46,637 nt of DNA, from positions 1-46,637 of the forward strand of contig CAIRTR010000155.1 in NCBI GenBank assembly GCA_903881565.1. Direction: 5' to 3'. The stretch comes from Oligoflexia bacterium (GTDB lineage Bacteria > Bdellovibrionota > UBA1018). The notes below the pieces were generated by a model. That model saw only the letters and a program-made list of their open reading frames with translations. It was not told the DNA's origin and did not search any database. Position numbers and translations under genes: made by a program. Shown one piece after another: positions 7,536 to 16,769 of the stretch. Position 1 is the first letter of the stretch, and every line of letters starts with the position of its first letter.

Positions 7536-7636
7536 AGAATAACCAGCAAAAACGAATAGATATAGCGATACCAGGTTAGATAGGAGAGGTCAGAAGAGCC
7601 ATCAAAAATAGTCTGATTATCATAAAGCAGGGCACA

Positions 7637-10600
7637 CTATTTTACATCAAAGAGTACGTAGTCTTTTTGCGGACCGCGCACAATGTGCATGCTCGATGCT
7701 CCAAGACTCAGACGGATTCCCCCTATTACCTCTGAGGGGGAGCCTTCACGCTGCACGACAAACTCGCCACTCGGTGTAAGGCTTAGAATCTCGAAATGTC
7801 CGTATTGATCCAGATGCACGATTTCATCCGTACCATCGCCATCCAAGTCCGCGGTAGCGATCGTGTCGTCGTAGGGATGCCGGGTCAACTCCGACATAAC
7901 GCCCTCTTTAACCCAACTCCAAGAGGCATCCTGCTTTACTCGAATTCCGATGCCCCCCGACTCCCCGGTGATGAGAAGACTCAGCGTACCCGTCTTATCG
8001 AGATCTCCCATGAGCATGCCCGTGTAATCAAAATGAACACCGGGCTTAAACTCAAAGGCTAGGCCGATAGAGATCGATATCTTCCCCCCTGCAACCGCAG
8101 AGCCTGTCGGCGCAAGTGCCATCATTTTGTACCAAGCGGAGCTTTTTATCTCTTTGTCTAAATCGAGCGCCAGGACTTGACTCAGTTGAAAAGGGGCCAG
8201 GTGAGTGAGGCTCACAATCAAAAGCCGCTTATTCAGATCAGAAAACAGCACAACCCAAGTCGGCCCACTCGGGCCCTTGGGCTTCCAAGAACCCGCGATT
8301 CTATAAGTGGAGGGATACTTTTCACTGTTCAACGCATTGAGTGAAGTCTTCGTCACCGCAACCTGATTAGCTCCAGTGCGAAGAAACTTTTTGATGACCA
8401 AGTTCCAGTAGGACATATCAATCCGCTCCACATAGCCATCACCATCCAAATCAACATAATGTCGATACGGCCCGATCTGACCTTCCTCCGAGTTCGATAG
8501 GTTGCTGTCGGCGGCCAGTGCGGTAGGAGCGCTGAAAGCTCCGCTCTCTTTTTCTGGAATAAACACCGATCCTGTGGAACTCAGATTAGGAGGGAACAAG
8601 CCAAGAATCAGCTGTCTGACATAGATTTGAACCGACCTCGTACCGGGAAAAGCCCAATCCGGAAAAAATCGACCGATCCCGTGCAGGAACTGCACTTCAA
8701 GAAAAGAAGGCTCCAGCTTTGTAAAATCGACTTCCACGGATTTAGTCGCGTCCTTAGGATCCGGAAGCGAAAACTGCCCTGCGGCCTTCTCGTACTGAAC
8801 GGACCCCTGCTCGCCGTCCTTTAGGTTCACCGGAAAACTCACCCAGGCGCCCAAGGCCCCATACTGGTGCAAAAGGCTGTAGATGCGATCAGGAACTTGA
8901 GACACGCTCCGAGGGCCTAATTGATTTACCGGCAAAAGCGAAAAGTTAGGTTGAACGACAAAGGCCCCACTCCGCGAAAAGGTTGAAAGGCTGTAAGGGA
9001 TTTTCCGCGTCATCACGCCCGTTAAAGAGCGGTCCTTGGAAAACTTTCCAAGGGTAACCGGTGAAAACTCAACAACCGTGGAGCCGACCTGATTTAGGGT
9101 CTCCCAGATATCCGGAACGCCATTGCTGTTCAAATCATTAGGGTGGAACTCGACATAAGAACGTCGTTGAAATCGATCGTAAAGTTTCGGAAGGCGATCA
9201 CAGGCATCGCCGACGCCATCGCCGTCTGAATCCGCTTGAGTTGGATTGGGCGCGAACGGGCAATTATCAAAAAAATCAATCACCCCGTCTCCGTCCGTAT
9301 CCCGAGTGGCGATGCTGTCCGTGTAGCTGTACTTCTTGGGATCATCGACACCATTTGAAGAAGAGAACGCCAGAGAGGTGGGAACCGTAAAAATCGTACC
9401 GAGGGTCCCTTTCGAATTCCAAACAAAAAAGTTTCGCTGGGTACTTTTGTCATCGAACGCTGACGAAAAGTGACTCGGAAGCTCTGCGAGTTGAAAGATC
9501 ATCTGGCTCGGATTAAACTCACTTCCGTCCGTATAGTCCCCATGACTATTCTTGAGAATAAAATATCCCTCACTCGGATTATCAACTCCTTTTAAGAATC
9601 CAATGATCTGAAAAGCGTGGGCAGCGGCGTTCCCAAAATTATAGGGTTTCCCATCCTTGATTCGATCCAAGCAATCTTTACACTGTAGTTTGTCATCAAG
9701 ATAACTTTCGAGCGGAGCCGGAGTGACCCGACGAAAAACATAGGGCGTACCACTGACGGGAGCGTTGTAGGAGCTCTTCCCATCCCAAAGCCATGATCCG
9801 CCCACCAGGACCGGAAAACCCGCAGCGATCGCGGCGAAAATTCCTTCTTCGCTCTTAGCGAAGTCCACCTGAAGAGCCGAGTCGGGTCCGCCAAATGTCT
9901 CACTCGGGCAAGCCACACTCGACCAGGCGCTCCCACTCTTTTTCCTACAGAATTTTACGTCAATCGCCTGAGGGTTTTGGACTGAGACCGTGAGCAAATC
10001 TCTTTTCTGATAGGCGTCCAGGAAACACGCACGAATATCACTGAAGTCCGTCATTTTTCCTGCTGCGTCTAACTTCATTTGCGGACCGCCCGGAAAATTA
10101 TAGTTCACCAACTTCGCACAAACGTCCGAATAAGGAGCCAGCAGCTTTGCGTAACCGCGAACCGCTTCAGGATAGATCTTCAAATCATCAGCAGTTCGAT
10201 CCATAGAACTGGTAAAAGCAGCTTCAACAACCATTCCGAACTGAGAGCCCTGCAGGGGGGCCCGGACTCCATTCCAATTCGTATTGAGTCGCTCATTGCC
10301 GACCTCGCTGAGGTCAACCGGCGCCATGTCCAATGACCCATAGGGGGATTTATTGGCAGGGCGGTAAGAATCAAAAGCGCGTGCAACCATGGATTCCATC
10401 GCGCCCGTCCAAGCAAAATCCTGGCATGTACCGCCAACCTGACTTTTGATCCGGCTCACCCAGTTTCGTCCGTTACAGTTGAGGAGCGAAACCATACTGT
10501 ATTTTTTAGGTGCCTCGCCAACCTTGCCCGTCAGCTCCAGTTCCAGCGGAACTTGCTGACATTGCAGATTGGGAAAAAGAGGTCCTCCTGTTATTGCCTT

Positions 10601-10798
10601 CGAAAAACTCGGAAGTGTGGCGGACCACTGCTGGAACTTAAACGCCTCCGCCTGCGACATCCCCGGGATCGCCTGACCGGGCGCATGGATAAGTTCGATC
10701 ATGGGCCGAACCAAGCTTAGCGACTCGGGCGCTTGGGCGAAAGACGATGAAGATAAGCTAAGAGCCAGAAATCCAAAAAAGATTCCGAGTAATTTCAT
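7637..10798 (-). CDS. Secreted papain-like (C1) cysteine peptidase with TSP3 and FG-GAP-like repeats
   Basis: A 1053-residue exported protein with a signal peptide ending near SSFAQA. The N-terminal half carries a papain-type triad: Cys125 in 'GGTCQDFAW', His394 in '[10 protein letters not shown]' and Asn417 in 'FILKNSHG', the last two matching the H(A)xxxxG and KNSWG motifs. Around residue 500 come thrombospondin type 3 calcium-binding repeats ('[15 protein letters not shown]', '[12 protein letters not shown]'). The C-terminal part has aspartate-rich repeats like FG-GAP/VCBS ('[13 protein letters not shown]', '[15 protein letters not shown]'), a likely beta-propeller. ATG 10798 has AGGGGGG 4 bases upstream. 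It probably acts extracellularly; processing of surface or matrix proteins is inference from its place in the EPS locus. Confidence 0.82.
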   Translation of the reverse strand: MKLLGIFFGFLALSLSSSSFAQAPESLSLVRPMIELIHAPGQAIPGMSQAEAFKFQQWSATLPSFSKAITGGPLFPNLQCQQVPLELELTGKVGEAPKKYSMVSLLNCNGRNWVSRIKSQVGGTCQDFAWTGAMESMVARAFDSYRPANKSPYGSLDMAPVDLSEVGNERLNTNWNGVRAPLQGSQFGMVVEAAFTSSMDRTADDLKIYPEAVRGYAKLLAPYSDVCAKLVNYNFPGGPQMKLDAAGKMTDFSDIRACFLDAYQKRDLLTVSVQNPQAIDVKFCRKKSGSAWSSVACPSETFGGPDSALQVDFAKSEEGIFAAIAAGFPVLVGGSWLWDGKSSYNAPVSGTPYVFRRVTPAPLESYLDDKLQCKDCLDRIKDGKPYNFGNAAAHAFQIIGFLKGVDNPSEGYFILKNSHGDYTDGSEFNPSQMIFQLAELPSHFSSAFDDKSTQRNFFVWNSKGTLGTIFTVPTSLAFSSSNGVDDPKKYSYTDSIATRDTDGDGVIDFFDNCPFAPNPTQADSDGDGVGDACDRLPKLYDRFQRRSYVEFHPNDLNSNGVPDIWETLNQVGSTVVEFSPVTLGKFSKDRSLTGVMTRKIPYSLSTFSRSGAFVVQPNFSLLPVNQLGPRSVSQVPDRIYSLLHQYGALGAWVSFPVNLKDGEQGSVQYEKAAGQFSLPDPKDATKSVEVDFTKLEPSFLEVQFLHGIGRFFPDWAFPGTRSVQIYVRQLILGLFPPNLSSTGSVFIPEKESGAFSAPTALAADSNLSNSEEGQIGPYRHYVDLDGDGYVERIDMSYWNLVIKKFLRTGANQVAVTKTSLNALNSEKYPSTYRIAGSWKPKGPSGPTWVVLFSDLNKRLLIVSLTHLAPFQLSQVLALDLDKEIKSSAWYKMMALAPTGSAVAGGKISISIGLAFEFKPGVHFDYTGMLMGDLDKTGTLSLLITGESGGIGIRVKQDASWSWVKEGVMSELTRHPYDDTIATADLDGDGTDEIVHLDQYGHFEILSLTPSGEFVVQREGSPSEVIGGIRLSLGASSMHIVRGPQKDYVLFDVK

Positions 10799-10956
10799 GC
10801 ATCCCCCCTAAATACCGGTAAATGTTGACTACTTTAGTATACTATAAGCTCGAACTGCTGCGCAAGCCTGGGGGAGACATCAATAAAGCAAAGTGTTTTC
10901 AAATAGATAGGCGACATCTTCGTAATTACCCAACGGCCACCTGCGGCCTGCGGACA

Positions 10957-12003
10957 TTAAGATGCCGCAAGGACCGATGCGTCGGCTTGGCTTCTCTTCT
11001 TCACAAAAAGAGAGGGGCAACTCACGACACCCACGGTGATGGACAAATCAAGATCAGGAACAAGGCGCCTGATGCAAAAAGGATCTTTCCTTAAATTCTC
11101 TAGGCTATTCACTTCATGAGTAAAAGAAAAACCAGCCTCATAACCACAATCACGTGCCAGGGCTTTTGTCTCAAGATTAAAATGCTCGTATCCACCCACC
11201 GGATAGGCAACGGTTCGAACAGGGCGCTGAATCCGTTTCTCCAATTCTATTTTCGAGAACTCAAGTTGCTCTTTCTGTTGGGCCAGAGTCAAGGTCGAGA
11301 GCACATCACTTGAATGCGAATGCGATCCAATCGTAAGCCCCTGCTCCGCGAGTTCCTGAACCTGATCCCAAGTCATGAGCTCTTTGCTACACGTTTCACG
11401 AGACGGCATCTGCACACCACACGCGCGCGCGAGTTCCTCAATAAGTCCCGTATTCCCTGAGGCGGGCTCCAATTTAAGAATATCAAGTAACGCACGTTTT
11501 GCATCTTCTTGTTTTGAAAGATCAAACCGAGCCCCCCGCAAGGAGATCTCGCGCAAAGTCGTTTTCTTTAAAAAGTAGGCAATGAGATCCCACCATCCCA
11601 AACCGCGATCGGTTATGGATTGAGTCGGAATAAAAAAGATGGCGGGCACCCCGAGATCACGAAGTACGGGCCAAGCCAAAGAATAATTGTCTGCGTAACC
11701 GTCATCGAAAGTGATCAGCGTGCTGACACCCTCTAGTTCACGCCGTCCCTGAACCACATCCAAAAGTTGTTTTTCGGTCAAAATGCGAGTGTTTTTTTTC
11801 AACCAGATCATCTGCCGACGGAACTCACTCACCGTAGGGCCAAAAACCTCGTCATCAAATTCACTGCAAAAATCAGCAGAATCCGGACGAATTCGATGAA
11901 AATTAAAAACCATCAAACGCGGATCGCACCACTGCCTGAGAACCCGATCGATTCCCGTTTTCCACAAAATCTGAGAAAGTAATTGTTTCTTACCTTTTAC
12001 CAA
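10957..12003 (-). CDS. Polysaccharide deacetylase (NodB/CE4 family)
   Basis: Removes N- or O-acetyl groups from polysaccharides. The 348 residues include 'TFDDGYADNYSLA' (motif 1, with the catalytic and metal-binding aspartates), 'IGSHSHSSDVLSTL' (motif 2 histidines) and 'VAYPVGGYEHF' (motif 3). No signal peptide is obvious. The only start upstream of the conserved region is TTG 12003, preceded by GGGAAAAGGG; an in-frame stop lies just before. It probably modifies the EPS made by the divergent operon, with the nearby acyltransferases adding what it removes. Similar deacetylases accompany many exosortase/EPS loci. Confidence 0.87.
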   Translation of the reverse strand: MVKGKKQLLSQILWKTGIDRVLRQWCDPRLMVFNFHRIRPDSADFCSEFDDEVFGPTVSEFRRQMIWLKKNTRILTEKQLLDVVQGRRELEGVSTLITFDDGYADNYSLAWPVLRDLGVPAIFFIPTQSITDRGLGWWDLIAYFLKKTTLREISLRGARFDLSKQEDAKRALLDILKLEPASGNTGLIEELARACGVQMPSRETCSKELMTWDQVQELAEQGLTIGSHSHSSDVLSTLTLAQQKEQLEFSKIELEKRIQRPVRTVAYPVGGYEHFNLETKALARDCGYEAGFSFTHEVNSLENLRKDPFCIRRLVPDLDLSITVGVVSCPSLFVKKRSQADASVLAAS

Positions 12004-12042
12004 ACCCTTTTCCCACTCTCAGCTTAATTTGACCCCTGGCAC

Positions 12043-14391
12043 TCATCGAGGAGCCGGACCATAGAGCATTCCCCCACCAAAGAACAAATAAAAAATTGAG
12101 CCCGCACGGTTTGGATCAAATACCGTCCCATCTAGGTTAGACAAAAGTGGAATGTTCTTATTTTTTTTCCAGCTCGCTCCCCCATCCAGCGAATACCATG
12201 CGCCTCCCTCACCCCAGGAGCCATCCACCTTATACAGCCCCGAAGCAAACACGTGTCCGGAGTCTTTCGGATCTAATGTAAGCGCCGTGGGATGAGTCAT
12301 TTGTCTTTGCCTCGTCCAAGTCACGCCTCTGTCTTCGGATTTCCAAACACCAGAGGCAAGCCAAGCGCCTTGACTCTCAATATCCGTTAGCCACAAGGTT
12401 TCCCGTTTGGGATCACGGAAATCTACCGCAAATGCCGAGGGAAACCACCAAAATTTAACATCGGCGCTAACCCCTTCAGGTCGTTTGACGGTTTGCCTGA
12501 GCAGCTGCCATTTCAGCGAACCGTTTGCGACATCGAGAAAATAAATGCCGGTCGTGCCAGGATTTGAGAACTTCGGGGCATCTCCGGTGAGTAATAAATA
12601 GGCGTTGCCGTTGGCCGGATCGATCTCAAGCTGAGGGACCATCTGGATGCCGGCAGGCAATCCTTCATTGAGGGGCGCCCAAGTTTTTCCGCCGTCTTTC
12701 GAGCGCGCCACACCCCGTCCGCGAGTGCCCCCGTAGAGATTTTTGTTAAACGAATCGTAGGCAACCGATAAAAATTCGATATTCCATTCTCCCGAACTCG
12801 GAGTGAGGCGACTCCAAGAACGACCCCGATCATTTGAGCGAAAAACTCCTCCTTCAGTCCCCTCAACAAAACTCCCGTTTCCCAGGGGAAAATCGTGCAA
12901 ACTTCCCGAAGCGGCAAAAACAACCGCTTCTTCTAAAGGATCAAAGGCATAATCATAATTGGTATTGTACTTCGCCTGCGTGATTCTCCACGTCTCGCCG
13001 CCATCTTCGGTAACCAGTCCGCCGATATCGGCGAGCGATGCGTAGCCCGTTTTCGAAAACTTAGGATGAAACTTTAACCGATGGACTGACGTCACTTCAA
13101 TTCCCGTGGAGCGCCACTTCTTTCCTTTTTCTCGTGCGCCCTGATCCGCAAATTGGGTAAACGGGGCTTTCCAGGTTGCGCCATAGTCTGAAGAAGTGTG
13201 TAAGAAAAAATGCCCCGTTCCGCCAACTTCAGAAGAATCCCGCGGATTGATGGCAAAACTCCAAAAGGCTCCATCATACCACCCCACATCTAAACCCACG
13301 GCGCTATACTCGAGCTTCTCTTTTGGCCAAGGCGCGTAGGGTCTCTTGTCCCAGTCATTGACCAAGAATCGAAGCGCCCAACTTTCTCCCGCATCGCGCG
13401 AAACCCAGACTTTGCTGCCCGTCTGGCGAATCCAGTTTCCCCCGGTTATATAGAGGGTTTTGGGATCATTTTCCGCCATCCGAATAAAGCGCCCAGCCTC
13501 TTTTTTCGTCTGAACAAACGAAGGCGTCTCTGTATCGGGCTTGGATCGGCTGACCCACACGAAACCACATTCAGCTTGGGTGGCGGCATCTCCCGATCCC
13601 GCGCAAGCTTTTTTCCCCTGACCATCCATCCAGGCCAGCGTTCTCAACTGGGCATCCGCGCCACCCGCAAATCCCCGAATGACATTCGCTCCGGGTTCAG
13701 TGCCAGAGGGTTTGAACCAAGGCTGAAAAGTTTTTCCGTCGTCGTTGGATAAAAAAATCGCCGTCTCCGTGGCGTGAAAAACCTTGGGGTGGGTGCTTGG
13801 GAGCGCGCTTGACAGCGCGCCAGCCTGAATACCAGACTGAATAAATGTCCCGCGACTCTCACCCGTTTGCACTTTTTTCCAACTCGATCCCAAATCCTCT
13901 GAACGATAAAGGGCCTGATTTGTAGCACAAAAGATCAGTTTTGATTTCTCATGATCTCCTAACCAGTATTTGATCCACTCGTCTTTTTCTAAAGGAACAG
14001 CAATCGACGTCCAGAGCGCGCCCTGATCCAAGCTCCGCTTGGGATTTTTTCCGCCTGAAGCAAAAAAAACGGTACGACCATCTGAACTCAGTCCTACCCC
14101 CGAACTTCGCTCCAGATTATAATCGAATACGACCTGATCATGCGCAATCGCTCGCCATGACTTCCCTTCGTCCTGAGAACGAAACAAAGTGCCCATGTCC
14201 GTTCCAACAAAGCGAAGACGCGAACCTGCTTTTCCATAAGGACTGAGGGTGAAACCCGAAAGCGCGCCCCCGCCTCCCACACCCCGGGGCTGATAGTCTT
14301 GCATTTTGGAATCTGAAAATGCGACGGGCATCGCCCAAAGAGCGCCCAGCAAACCCCACACGACTCCTCTGAGAACCCTTACTTGAAACAT
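12043..14391 (-). CDS. Secreted BNR/Asp-box beta-propeller protein (GH74/sialidase-like)
   Basis: A 782-residue exported protein with signal peptide MFQVRVLRGVVWGLLGALWA..AFS. I count ten Asp-box motifs (S/TxDxGxT/SW), including RSQDEGKSW, RSEDLGSSW, VSRDAGESW, TSSDYGATW, RSNDRGRSW, RSKDGGKTW, KSEDRGVTW and YSLDGGASW. The opening 'GGGGALSGFTLSP...FVGTDMGTLFRSQD' resembles the start of GH74 xyloglucanase-type double propellers. It may therefore be a glycosidase or polysaccharide-binding protein acting on the EPS, but catalytic residues cannot be assigned by eye. It is divergent from the EPS synthesis operon and shares its intergenic region with a copy of the ACGCAAYRT motif. Confidence 0.75.
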   Translation of the reverse strand: MFQVRVLRGVVWGLLGALWAMPVAFSDSKMQDYQPRGVGGGGALSGFTLSPYGKAGSRLRFVGTDMGTLFRSQDEGKSWRAIAHDQVVFDYNLERSSGVGLSSDGRTVFFASGGKNPKRSLDQGALWTSIAVPLEKDEWIKYWLGDHEKSKLIFCATNQALYRSEDLGSSWKKVQTGESRGTFIQSGIQAGALSSALPSTHPKVFHATETAIFLSNDDGKTFQPWFKPSGTEPGANVIRGFAGGADAQLRTLAWMDGQGKKACAGSGDAATQAECGFVWVSRSKPDTETPSFVQTKKEAGRFIRMAENDPKTLYITGGNWIRQTGSKVWVSRDAGESWALRFLVNDWDKRPYAPWPKEKLEYSAVGLDVGWYDGAFWSFAINPRDSSEVGGTGHFFLHTSSDYGATWKAPFTQFADQGAREKGKKWRSTGIEVTSVHRLKFHPKFSKTGYASLADIGGLVTEDGGETWRITQAKYNTNYDYAFDPLEEAVVFAASGSLHDFPLGNGSFVEGTEGGVFRSNDRGRSWSRLTPSSGEWNIEFLSVAYDSFNKNLYGGTRGRGVARSKDGGKTWAPLNEGLPAGIQMVPQLEIDPANGNAYLLLTGDAPKFSNPGTTGIYFLDVANGSLKWQLLRQTVKRPEGVSADVKFWWFPSAFAVDFRDPKRETLWLTDIESQGAWLASGVWKSEDRGVTWTRQRQMTHPTALTLDPKDSGHVFASGLYKVDGSWGEGGAWYSLDGGASWKKNKNIPLLSNLDGTVFDPNRAGSIFYLFFGGGMLYGPAPR

Positions 14392-14447
14392 AGACGACCG
14401 ACTTTCTTCTAATGACGTTTTACTGCCTTCGGGAAAAACCTTAATTA

Positions 14448-14456
14448 ACGCAACAT
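14448..14456. promoter_or_regulatory. Candidate operator half-site ACGCAACAT
   Basis: TTAACGCAACATGTT lies between the divergent propeller gene and the EPS synthesis operon. A weaker inverted half (GTTGCGAT, 14481-14488) follows 24 bases later. It is the same motif as at 799 and 7461, in a position to control both directions. Confidence 0.42.
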
Positions 14457-14595
14457 GTTATCAAATGATTCCATATTTTGGTTGCGATGACTACCCCCTA
14501 ATCATTCGACTCCGAAAAAAATGTACAAATAAACATTAAACAAATCCAGCCGATATGCTATGACACGGCGAATCTTTTAGAGGAGCTGAATTTAG

Positions 14596-15573
14596 ATGAC
14601 TCATTTTCACAAACCCGTATTGATCACTGGCGGCGCAGGTTTTATCGGAACCTATCTCGCTCGCCGTTTACGTGCGGAAAATATCGAAGTTCGAAGCCTG
14701 GATATTCGCGATCCACGTACGCCAGTTTCGGGTGTGAACTACCTCAATGGCGATGTGCGCAACCCTCAGGACCTCATGCAGGCAGCGACAGGCGTTCAGG
14801 CGATCTATCATTTGGCGGCAGTCGTAAGTGTGGTGGAGTGCCAGGAAAAGCCCACCGAAAGTTATAGCACAAATTTCATGGGAACCATTCAAGTCCTCGA
14901 AGCGGCGCGAGCCGAGGGAAAAGCTGCTGGCAAAATTCCTCGGATTATTTTTGCAAGCAGCGCTGCGCTTTACGGCCACAATGGAAAAGAGAACATTCCG
15001 ATTAAAGAAACCGACGTTTCTGAAACCCCCCTCTCCTACTATGCCCATCAAAAATTGTCTTCGGAGCAGGCAATCCGACTCTATCACGAGCATGCCGGAG
15101 TGCCTGCCGTGGTCTTCCGATTCTTCAATGTCTTTGGAATCGGCCAGGATCCTCACTCTCCGTATTCGGGTGTAATCAGTATCTTTTCAAGACTGGCCAA
15201 GGAAAACGCGCCGCTTAAGCTCAACGGCGGAGGCACCCAAACTCGCGATTTTGTTTCGGTAAAAGATATTGCGGAGGCCTGTTTCCTGGCTCTTCCTTCA
15301 AATTCTGCAAATTCTGCAAATTCCGCAAATTCTGCTTCGACTGAACTCACGCGAGGCGAAGCCATTAATCTTGGAACGGGCACTTTAATTTCGATTCGCA
15401 AACTTGCTGAATGGATTGTCAAACTTTCTGACGGAAAAAGTGAGATCATCACGGGCCCGGCTCGCGAAGGGGACGTCCTTCATTCATTGGCGGATCATTC
15501 TCGCGCCAAAGCCCTGCTCAATTGGAAACCTCAAGTTTCCCTTGAAGCTGGATTAGCGGAGCTCCTTTCATGA
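14596..15573 (+). CDS. NAD-dependent sugar epimerase/dehydratase (extended SDR, GalE-like)
   Basis: Probably makes a nucleotide-sugar precursor for the EPS. The 325 residues show the Rossmann 'TGGAGFIGTYLA', 'YHLAAVVSV', the serine-containing 'FASSAALYG' and the catalytic 'YYAHQK' (YxxxK), then 'RFFNVFGIGQDP' as in UDP-sugar epimerases. The ATG has AGGAG about 10 bases upstream. A run NSANSANSANSAS interrupts the protein at about residues 236-248 and is coded by a 9-base tandem repeat. First gene of the long plus-strand operon; the next gene overlaps at ATGATGA. Confidence 0.9.
   Translation: MTHFHKPVLITGGAGFIGTYLARRLRAENIEVRSLDIRDPRTPVSGVNYLNGDVRNPQDLMQAATGVQAIYHLAAVVSVVECQEKPTESYSTNFMGTIQVLEAARAEGKAAGKIPRIIFASSAALYGHNGKENIPIKETDVSETPLSYYAHQKLSSEQAIRLYHEHAGVPAVVFRFFNVFGIGQDPHSPYSGVISIFSRLAKENAPLKLNGGGTQTRDFVSVKDIAEACFLALPSNSANSANSANSASTELTRGEAINLGTGTLISIRKLAEWIVKLSDGKSEIITGPAREGDVLHSLADHSRAKALLNWKPQVSLEAGLAELLS
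15301..15336 (+). repeat. Four 9-base tandem repeats inside the epimerase gene
   Basis: AATTCTGCA repeats at 15301, 15310, 15319 (AATTCCGCA) and 15328 (AATTCTGCT), encoding Asn-Ser-Ala units. A 9-base unit keeps the frame, so slippage would change the loop length without breaking the gene. Confidence 0.85.
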
Positions 15574-16769
15574 TGAGTTTCATCTCACTTACTTTTATTG
15601 CAGTTGCCTGCATCGGCTGTCTTGGCACCCTCGGGATGACCTGCGTTTTTCCGCTCTTGGGCGGAATGCTCCATTTCCTGAGTCTTCGATTATCCGGTGG
15701 CTCCACGAAAGACACGACCCGCACTCCGGTGAAACGAATTGCCATTCTCATCCCGGCTCATAACGAAGCCCATACCCTAGCTTTAACTCTGACTTCTGTG
15801 CAAAAATCAATTTCCCATCTTCAGGCAAAACACCCCAAAATCCAGGTCGTAGTTCGCATTGGCGCCGATGGCTGCACCGATACGAGTGAAAAAATCGCAC
15901 ATTCATTTGGGGTCGAGGTCCTTCAGTTTCCTGGCCAAGGTAAATGGAAAACCGTCCACGCGCTCGTGAAGGCATCTCAGGATTCTGATTGGGTCGTCAT
16001 GGCCGATAGCGGAATCTTATGGCCAGATAATTTCCTCCTCGAATGTCTCCCTCTGTGTGAACAAAGTGACGTCATGGGTGTCGCGCCCACTTATCAAAAC
16101 CCCTCCCCTGGGATCGTCGAGCGGATGATCTGGAATCTTGAGCGGGTTTTGAAAACACTCGAAAATATTTCAGGCGGCCCTGTCAGTGTGCACGGCCCTA
16201 CGGTGCTTTATCGACAGGCCATTTTGCAAACCGCTTTGGATCAACTCACTCGTAAATCTGAAGCTCAGCAGGCCGGCTGGATTAATGATGATGTTGTGAT
16301 TTCGCTGTTTTTGCGACTCACTCAACCGCAACAGCGAATTGTTTACCTCTCCAGTGTCGCGGCTTTTGACAGCGTGGAGTCCCAGATTGATGTAAAAACC
16401 CAGAAACCTCTGCGCGAGCTCAATCGCCGCAAAAGGATCGTATTGGGGAACCTGCAATGGATGCGCATCATTCTGCGCCCCTACGCGAGACAGAATCTCA
16501 GCGCCAGCCTCATAGCCTGCCGCCGTATTTTTCGAATGCTTTGGGCTTACTGGATGCTGGCACTAGCCGTTGGCGGAATTTCACTGATGTTCCTATTACA
16601 GGGCTTAAATTTGTCCCTGGCCCTGTCGCTATTTATTATCCTTCTTGCATTCGCAATCGTTGTATCCCCCACCCTTCGCCCCCTTCAAATGCTTTTAGAT
16701 GCTGGGTGGGTTTCGCTTATGGCTCCCTATTATTGGATGTCAAAACAGTCACTATCGAGGTGGAAATGA
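15570..16769 (+). CDS. Membrane glycosyltransferase family 2
   Basis: Adds sugars to the lipid-linked EPS repeat unit. The 399 residues start with a membrane segment (about 5-33), then a GT2 core beginning 'RIAILIPAHNEAHTL' (near 50), with 'RIGADGCTDTSEKIA' and 'VVMADSGILWPDN' carrying the nucleotide and metal-binding aspartates. Two more membrane segments lie at about 325-385. The start overlaps the epimerase stop (ATGATGA) and the stop overlaps the next gene's ATG, so it is translationally coupled on both sides. Sugar specificity is unknown. Confidence 0.88.
   Translation: MMSFISLTFIAVACIGCLGTLGMTCVFPLLGGMLHFLSLRLSGGSTKDTTRTPVKRIAILIPAHNEAHTLALTLTSVQKSISHLQAKHPKIQVVVRIGADGCTDTSEKIAHSFGVEVLQFPGQGKWKTVHALVKASQDSDWVVMADSGILWPDNFLLECLPLCEQSDVMGVAPTYQNPSPGIVERMIWNLERVLKTLENISGGPVSVHGPTVLYRQAILQTALDQLTRKSEAQQAGWINDDVVISLFLRLTQPQQRIVYLSSVAAFDSVESQIDVKTQKPLRELNRRKRIVLGNLQWMRIILRPYARQNLSASLIACRRIFRMLWAYWMLALAVGGISLMFLLQGLNLSLALSLFIILLAFAIVVSPTLRPLQMLLDAGWVSLMAPYYWMSKQSLSRWK

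Noticed and set aside
16457-16765. Upstream 103 codons of the glycosylphosphotransferase ORF
   Set aside because: They lie inside the GT2 gene in another frame; ATG 16766 has a good binding site and ATGA overlap.
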